A stretch of DNA of 37,301 nucleotides from contig PNJK01000033.1 in assembly GCA_013821825.1 (NCBI GenBank), forward strand, positions 1-37,301, in the 5' to 3' direction. This stretch comes from Rhodobacter sp. GTDB taxonomy: Bacteria; Pseudomonadota; Alphaproteobacteria; Rhodobacterales; Rhodobacteraceae. The translations under genes and the position numbers were made by a program. Each line of letters starts with the position of its first letter. Positions within the stretch are counted from its first letter, which is position 1. Positions 32,623 through 37,301 of the stretch are shown here, piece by piece. The notes beneath the pieces are model-generated. The model ran no database searches. It saw only the letters and a list, made by a program, of their open reading frames with translations, and was not told the DNA's origin.

Positions 32623-33290
32623 GCAATGGACCGGAGGCCCCTGTTCCCTCCGAAGAGCTTGCCGAGCGCAAGATGCGGTTCCTGTTCACGCTGCGCAGCC
32701 GTGGAGTGACCGATGCCCGGGTGCTTACCGCGATGGAGCGGGTGGACCGCGGCCTTTTCGTGCGCGGCATCTTTGCCGATCGCGCCTATGAGGACATGCC
32801 CCTGCCCATTGCCTGTGGTCAGACGATCAGCCAGCCTTCGGTGGTAGGGCTGATGACCCAGGCGCTGCAGGTCAACCCGCGCGACACGGTGCTGGAGGTG
32901 GGGACCGGGTCCGGCTATCAGGCAGCCATCCTGGCGCACCTGTGCCGCAGGGTCTACACGGTGGACCGCTACCGCCGCCTTGTGCGCGAGGCGGCGGATC
33001 TGTTTCGCCAGATGGACATCGCAAATATCACCACGATCACGGCGGACGGGTCCTTCGGGCTGCCCGATCAGGCCCCCTTTGACCGGATCATCGTGACGGC
33101 CGCGGCAGAAGACCCTCCCGGCCCGCTTCTGGAACAGTTGAAGCCCGGCGGGATCATGGTGGTGCCGGTCGGCCAATCGGACACCTTGCAAAGTCTGATC
33201 AAGGTGACGCGGACCGAAAAAGGCTTCGATTACGAAGAACTTCGCCCAGTTCGCTTTGTTCCTCTGGTCGAAGGGCTTGGGTCCGAGTAG
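32619..33290 (+). CDS. pcm: Protein-L-isoaspartate O-methyltransferase
   Basis: A 223-residue repair methyltransferase that uses S-adenosylmethionine to methylate isoaspartyl residues in damaged proteins. It has [13 protein letters not shown] near residue 68, the SAM motif [12 protein letters not shown] near 95, and the C-terminal [11 protein letters not shown] typical of Pcm. It is coupled to surE by an ATGA overlap. Confidence 0.95.
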   Translation: MSNGPEAPVPSEELAERKMRFLFTLRSRGVTDARVLTAMERVDRGLFVRGIFADRAYEDMPLPIACGQTISQPSVVGLMTQALQVNPRDTVLEVGTGSGYQAAILAHLCRRVYTVDRYRRLVREAADLFRQMDIANITTITADGSFGLPDQAPFDRIIVTAAAEDPPGPLLEQLKPGGIMVVPVGQSDTLQSLIKVTRTEKGFDYEELRPVRFVPLVEGLGSE

Positions 33291-33344
33291 GATAGCTATC
33301 CAGAAACCGGGTCAACCCGGGCAGCAGGACATGAGGCGGTCGCC

Positions 33345-34505
33345 ATGCAGAAGATCAGTCAAAAACTCCGGATCAGCCTGGTTCTGGGCGCAAGCTCTCT
33401 AGTGCTTTCCGCCTGCGTCAATACGAGCAAGCTGGACTGGGACCTGCGGGCGGGTGACGGCAATACCTCCGGTGCCGCGCGGCAGGCCACGGCGGCGGTG
33501 CCCACGCCGGATGCAAACGGCATCCTGTCCTACCCCGATTACCAGCTGGTCAAGGCCCGGCGCGGCGACACCGTGGCCGCGATGGCCGGGCGCCTCGGCC
33601 TGAACCCGGAAGAGCTGGCGCGCACCAACGCGCTGCGTCCGACAGATCCCCTGCGCGAGGGCGAGCTTCTGCTGCTGCCCCGGCGCGTCTCGGCCGCCCC
33701 GCAGCCCGCCGTCATCGGCGGCAGCGGTGCTGGTGGCCCGGTGGACATCACGGCAATCGCGACCACGGCGCTGGACGAGGCCGGGCCCGGCGCTGCCCCG
33801 GTGGCATCAAAGCCGGTGGGGGCGCAGCCCCTGACCCACCGTGTCGCCCGTGGCGAGACGGCCTTCACAATCGCCCGGGCCTACAACGTGTCGGCCAAGG
33901 CGCTGGCCGACTGGAACCAGCTTGGGTCGGACATGGCGGTGCGCGAAGGCCAGACGCTGATCATTCCGGTGGCAACAGCCCCGGCCCCCGACCCGGAACC
34001 GGTGCCAACCTCGCCCGGCGCCGGTTCGCCTACCCCCGAGCCGCCATCGGCCTCGAAACCCCTGCCGGAGGAAAAGACCGAGCCTGCGGCGGCGAAGCCC
34101 AAGGCCACGCCGCCCTCGCCCGATCTCGGCGATCAGGCGACGGGTGCCTCGGCGGCAAAGTTCGCCATGCCGGTGTCGGGCAAGGTCATCCGCCCCTACA
34201 ACAAGCAGTCCTACCAGGGCATCGACATCGCCGCCGCCGCCGGAACTTCGGTCAAGGCGGCAGAGGCCGGCACGGTGACGGTGATTTCTGCGGACACCAA
34301 TGGCAAGGGGATCATCATCCTGCGCCATGCGAACGATCTCTTGACCGTCTATGTCGGCGTCAGCGACGTGTCGGTGGCCAAGGGCGCCAAGGTCAAGCGC
34401 GGGCAGGAGATGGGCAAGGTTGCGCCAGGCGATCCAGCCTTCCTGCATTTCGAAGTGCGCAACACCCGCAAGGAAAGCTTTGATCCGATGACCTACCTGC
34501 AATAG
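33345..34505 (+). CDS. nlpD: NlpD-like lipoprotein with LysM domains and degenerate M23 domain
   Basis: A 386-residue lipoprotein with a lipobox LSAC. It has two LysM-like domains (about 65-110 and 165-210), a long Pro/Ala/Glu-rich linker, and a C-terminal LytM/M23 domain (about 275-386). The zinc-site residues are altered. The first His of the H-x-G-x-D motif is Tyr (YQGID), the conserved Tyr-x-His region reads YVGVSD, and the final H-x-H is FLHFE. As in E. coli NlpD and EnvC, it is therefore likely an amidase activator in cell separation rather than an active endopeptidase. A 12-bp palindrome, GGATAGCTATCC, lies at 33290-33301 before the gene. Confidence 0.88.
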   Translation: MQKISQKLRISLVLGASSLVLSACVNTSKLDWDLRAGDGNTSGAARQATAAVPTPDANGILSYPDYQLVKARRGDTVAAMAGRLGLNPEELARTNALRPTDPLREGELLLLPRRVSAAPQPAVIGGSGAGGPVDITAIATTALDEAGPGAAPVASKPVGAQPLTHRVARGETAFTIARAYNVSAKALADWNQLGSDMAVREGQTLIIPVATAPAPDPEPVPTSPGAGSPTPEPPSASKPLPEEKTEPAAAKPKATPPSPDLGDQATGASAAKFAMPVSGKVIRPYNKQSYQGIDIAAAAGTSVKAAEAGTVTVISADTNGKGIIILRHANDLLTVYVGVSDVSVAKGAKVKRGQEMGKVAPGDPAFLHFEVRNTRKESFDPMTYLQ

Positions 34506-34522
34506 CGGGTCAGGCTGCGGCG

Positions 34523-35797
34523 TCAGTCTGGCTGGCGGCTGACCAGAAGCTTGTCGATCCGGCGACCGTCAAGGTCGATCACCTCGAACCGGTGGCCCTC
34601 GACCGTGACTGTCGCCCCCAGCTCGGGTATCCGGTGCATCTGGTGCAGGACCAGCCCGGCAACGGTGTCGTATTCCCCGGCAATGTCGCGCGGCAGACCC
34701 AGCCGGTCGCAGAATTCATCCGCAGGCATCCAGCCCGCCACCAGCAGGCTGCCATCCGCGCGGGTGACCATCGCGGGTTCGTCGCTGTCCGAAGCGGCGA
34801 TGGCGCCCGTGATCGCTTCCAGCACATCGCCCGAGGAGATGATGCCCTCGAAATGGCCGTATTCGTCATAGACCAGCACCAGGTGGTGTTGCGAACGGTT
34901 CAGGATCTGCAGTACATCCAGCGCGCCGGTCTGATCCGAGATCACCGGCACCTCGTGCAGAAGCGCGCGGATATCCACGGCTTCACGACGCGAGACGACG
35001 TGGAAAGCTTCGGACAGAAGCACGACCCCGACCACATCGCCAGCAGCGTCCGCGACTGGCATCCGGGGTCGGGCGATGCGGCGAATGGCGGCCACTGCTT
35101 CGGCACCGGTCGCGTCCAGCGGCAGCATGTCCACCTCGTGCCGCGGGGTCATCAGGGCGCGGGCGGTGCGGTCGCCAAGGCGCATCACGCCGGCCATCAT
35201 CTCGCGTTCCTCGGCTTCAAGCACGCCCCCTTCGGCGGCTTCGGTCAAGAGGAGATGCACCTCCTCTTCGGTCACCTTCGCCGACCCTGCCCCGCGCGCG
35301 CGCAGAAGCCACAAGACCACCCGGCCAGACCGCTCAAGGAACCAGACGACCGGGGCGGCAACGACCGACAGCACGGTCATCGCCGGGGCCATGCGGATGG
35401 CCACCGCTTCGGGGTTGCGCAGGGCAAGCTGCTTTGGGACCAGTTCGCCGACGATCAGGCTGACATAGGTGATCGCCACCACCACGCCGCCGACGCCAAG
35501 GGTCGCGGCCCAGTCGGCAGGCACGCCATTTGCGACCAACCAACCCTGCAGCCGTAGGCCCAGCGTCGCACCGGAGAGCGCGCCGGACAGGACGCCGACC
35601 ATGGTGATGCCAATCTGCACGGTCGAAAGGAAGCGCCCGGGGTGTTCGGCCAGCCGCAGCGCCATGGCCGCACCCCGGCTGCGGCGCTCAAGCGGTTTCA
35701 GGCGGGCGGGGCGGGCCGACACGATGGCCAGTTCCGACATCGCCAGCACGCCGTTCAGCACCACCAGCCCAAAGATCAGCAGGATTTCCCAGATCAT
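34523..35797 (-). CDS. CNNM/CorC-family membrane protein with CBS pair
   Basis: A 424-residue 'hemolysin family' protein. An N-terminal CNNM (DUF21) domain of about four helices (NGVLAMSELAIVSARPARL; VGELVPKQLALR) is followed by a CBS pair (about 205-330; MTPRHEVDMLPL, HHLVLVYDEYGHFEGIIS) and a C-terminal CorC/HlyC domain (EYDTVAGLVLHQMHRIPELG). Relatives are linked to Mg/Co export or resistance, and the hemolysin name is historical. The gene converges on nlpD with a 17-bp gap. Confidence 0.9.
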   Translation of the reverse strand: MIWEILLIFGLVVLNGVLAMSELAIVSARPARLKPLERRSRGAAMALRLAEHPGRFLSTVQIGITMVGVLSGALSGATLGLRLQGWLVANGVPADWAATLGVGGVVVAITYVSLIVGELVPKQLALRNPEAVAIRMAPAMTVLSVVAAPVVWFLERSGRVVLWLLRARGAGSAKVTEEEVHLLLTEAAEGGVLEAEEREMMAGVMRLGDRTARALMTPRHEVDMLPLDATGAEAVAAIRRIARPRMPVADAAGDVVGVVLLSEAFHVVSRREAVDIRALLHEVPVISDQTGALDVLQILNRSQHHLVLVYDEYGHFEGIISSGDVLEAITGAIAASDSDEPAMVTRADGSLLVAGWMPADEFCDRLGLPRDIAGEYDTVAGLVLHQMHRIPELGATVTVEGHRFEVIDLDGRRIDKLLVSRQPD

Positions 35798-35837
35798 TGC
35801 CGCGATCTAGTCTGACGCGCCCTGTCTTGCAAGCGCG

Positions 35838-36677
35838 TCAGTCAAGCCGGACGCCTTCGCGGGCGGCGAGGTCGCAGAAAAACTGCCAGGCCACCCGCCC
35901 CGAGCGTGAGCCGCGCGTCGCCTGCCATTCGATCGCCTCGGCATGCAGGCGGTCATCGGGCACCGTCACCCCATGCGCCGCGCAATAGCCTCGGATCATG
36001 TCAAGGTACTCGTCCTGACTGCAGGGATGAAAGCCGAGCCAAAGCCCGAACCGGTCCGACAGCGACACCTTTTCCTCGACCGCCTCGCTGGGGCTGATCG
36101 CGGATGAGCGTTCGTTCTCGATCATGTCGCGCGGCATCAGGTGGCGGCGGTTGCTGGTCGCATAGAGAAGCACATTCTCGGGCCGCCCCTCGATTCCGCC
36201 ATCCAGCACGGCCTTCAGGCTTTTGTAATGCTGGTCATCATGGCTGAAACTGAGGTCGTCGCAGAACAGCAGGAACTGGTATGGCGCCGCGCGCAGATCG
36301 GCCAGAAGGCGCTGGACCGATGGCAGGTCTTCCCGGCTAAGCTCCACTATCTTCAGAGCAAGGCCCTCGGCGCGAATGGCGGCATGGACAGCCTTGACCA
36401 GACTGGATTTCCCCATCCCGCGCGCGCCCCAGAGCAACGCGTTGTTCGCGGGCAAACCGCGTGCGAAATGGCGGGTGTTTTCCAAAAGCGTGTCCCGCGC
36501 CCGGTTGACCCCGACCAGAAGCCCGATGTCCACCCGCGCCACGCGGGCGACGGGCTCCAGACGGTCAGGCCCGGTGTGCCAGGCAAAGGCATCGGCAGCG
36601 TCAAAGTCGGGCGCGGGCATCGCGGCCGGGGCCAGTCGTTCCAGAGCGGCGGCGATCCTCTCGAGGGGATCGCTCAC
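35838..36677 (-). CDS. DUF815-family ATPase
   Basis: A 279-residue P-loop ATPase of the DUF815 family. It has Walker A LLWGARGMGKSSL near residue 85, Walker B FLLFCDDLSF near 140, a sensor-like Asn in YATSNRRHLMPRD, and a C-terminal QFFCDLAAREG. It starts with GTG overlapping the tatC stop (GTGA). Its cellular role is not established. It sits directly downstream of tatC, a link I recall as conserved in Rhodobacteraceae. Confidence 0.88.
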   Translation of the reverse strand: MSDPLERIAAALERLAPAAMPAPDFDAADAFAWHTGPDRLEPVARVARVDIGLLVGVNRARDTLLENTRHFARGLPANNALLWGARGMGKSSLVKAVHAAIRAEGLALKIVELSREDLPSVQRLLADLRAAPYQFLLFCDDLSFSHDDQHYKSLKAVLDGGIEGRPENVLLYATSNRRHLMPRDMIENERSSAISPSEAVEEKVSLSDRFGLWLGFHPCSQDEYLDMIRGYCAAHGVTVPDDRLHAEAIEWQATRGSRSGRVAWQFFCDLAAREGVRLD

Positions 36678-37301
36678 TCCTCGGCCTCCGGCTCCACCCA
36701 GGTGCCGTCGGCCTTGGCCTGCGCCTCACGCCGCTTTTCGATGCGGCGGATCATGAAGATCGACACTTCGTAAAGCGGGTAGACCGCGAAGAACAGGATC
36801 AGCTGGCTCATCACGTCCGGGGGCGTGACCAGCGCGGCGACGATCAGGATGATGACGATGGCATATTTGCGCATCGCCCCGAGGCCCGCCGAGGTGGCCA
36901 GCCCGGCCTTGCCCATCAGCGTCAGCAGCACCGGCAGCTGGAAGCAGAGGCCGAAGGCAAGGATCAGCTTGAGACTGATGTCCAGCGTCTCGTTCACCTT
37001 GCCCTGGAAAACGATGTCGATTCCGCTGTCCGCCACCGGCACTGCGGGATCGACAGCGGTGGCGTCGCCAAGACCGGGCACCAGGGCCGCGATGATGGAA
37101 TAGGTATCGGCAAAGCCCAGGAAAAAGGTCATCGCGATCGGCGTGACCACGAAATGCGCGAAAGCCGCGCCGATGAAGAACAGGATCGGCGAGGCCAAGA
37201 GGAACGGCAGGAAGGCCTGCTTTTCGTTGCGGTAAAGCCCCGGCGCCACGAAACGCCACAGCTGGTAACCGATCACCGGAAAGCTGACCATCAGCCCGGC
37301 C
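36674..37301 (-). CDS. tatC: TatC Sec-independent translocase subunit (partial, 5' end beyond window)
   Basis: The C-terminal part of TatC, the twin-arginine receptor, continuing past the right edge of the window. Visible are YQLWRFVAPGLYRNEKQ in the cytoplasmic/periplasmic loop region, several membrane helices, the FGLCFQLPVLLTLMGKAG stretch and the ALVTPPDVMSQ segment before the last helix, all typical. The tail is basic then acidic (EKRREAQAK...EPEAEE). The first 36 or so residues of the full protein, plus tatA and tatB, should lie just outside. Tat export fits the twin-arginine signal seen at 9478. Confidence 0.92.
   Translation of the reverse strand, partial: AGLMVSFPVIGYQLWRFVAPGLYRNEKQAFLPFLLASPILFFIGAAFAHFVVTPIAMTFFLGFADTYSIIAALVPGLGDATAVDPAVPVADSGIDIVFQGKVNETLDISLKLILAFGLCFQLPVLLTLMGKAGLATSAGLGAMRKYAIVIILIVAALVTPPDVMSQLILFFAVYPLYEVSIFMIRRIEKRREAQAKADGTWVEPEAEE

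Noticed and set aside
33290-33320. Palindrome GGATAGCTATCC followed by CCGGGT/ACCCGG as a terminator after pcm
   Set aside because: The stems are short and there is no T-run after them; it could be a minor regulatory or processing site, but termination is not supported.

Overview
The window looks like a chromosomal segment of a high-GC alphaproteobacterium, most likely Rhodobacteraceae (Rhodobacter/Tabrizicola/Gemmobacter-like). The grounds are the strong GC bias at third codon positions, the surE-pcm-nlpD ... DUF815-tatC block (an arrangement I recall from this family), the IolC-DUF2090 fusion, and a GGGATATTTT-type extragenic palindrome of a kind I recall from Rhodobacteraceae. It is mostly a catabolic and transport region of back-to-back operons. 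I see no phage, CRISPR, tRNA, rRNA or intact insertion sequence. The genus cannot be fixed from the sequence alone.

Left end (1-1722): a TupA-like ATP-grasp gene on the minus strand, flanked by gene-poor DNA that includes a degenerate 21-bp repeat tract. Next (1723-9214) is a divergent locus. On the minus strand are a GntR/UTRA regulator and a Gfo/Idh/MocA protein. On the plus strand are an SsuD-like FMN monooxygenase, a YdhF/SmoB-like aldo-keto reductase, a flavin reductase and a three-gene TRAP transporter, closed by a strong terminator. Monooxygenase + aldo-keto reductase + flavin reductase is the enzyme set of the sulfoquinovose monooxygenase (SMO) pathway: sulfoquinovose to 6-dehydroglucose plus sulfite, then to glucose. 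Here a TRAP transporter stands in for the ABC importer of Agrobacterium. The Gfo/Idh/MocA protein is a candidate NAD-dependent sulfoquinovosidase, because no GH31 enzyme is present.

9478-15280 is a BMP-type ABC importer (binding protein, double ATPase, two permeases) translationally coupled to a CodA-like deaminase: a nucleoside/nucleobase uptake-and-deaminate operon. 15632-20967 holds the least familiar genes: a transmembrane Ser/Thr kinase with a periplasmic PDZ-like region, a possible 68-residue protein, and two paralogous secreted LysM + solute-binding-like proteins with six matching cysteines. This is my best candidate for an undescribed system.

21151-27600 is a myo-inositol catabolic cluster (RpiR-type regulator, iolC-DUF2090, iolD, iolE, iolB) with GGAA-N6-TTCC-like sites upstream of both the regulator and iolC. 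iolA, iolG and an inositol transporter are not in the window. 27601-31701 (minus strand) is a polar/cationic amino-acid ABC transporter operon ending in a second TupA-like ATP-grasp gene. 31837-37301 is housekeeping: surE, pcm, nlpD-like, a CNNM/CBS protein, a DUF815 ATPase, and tatC cut by the window end.
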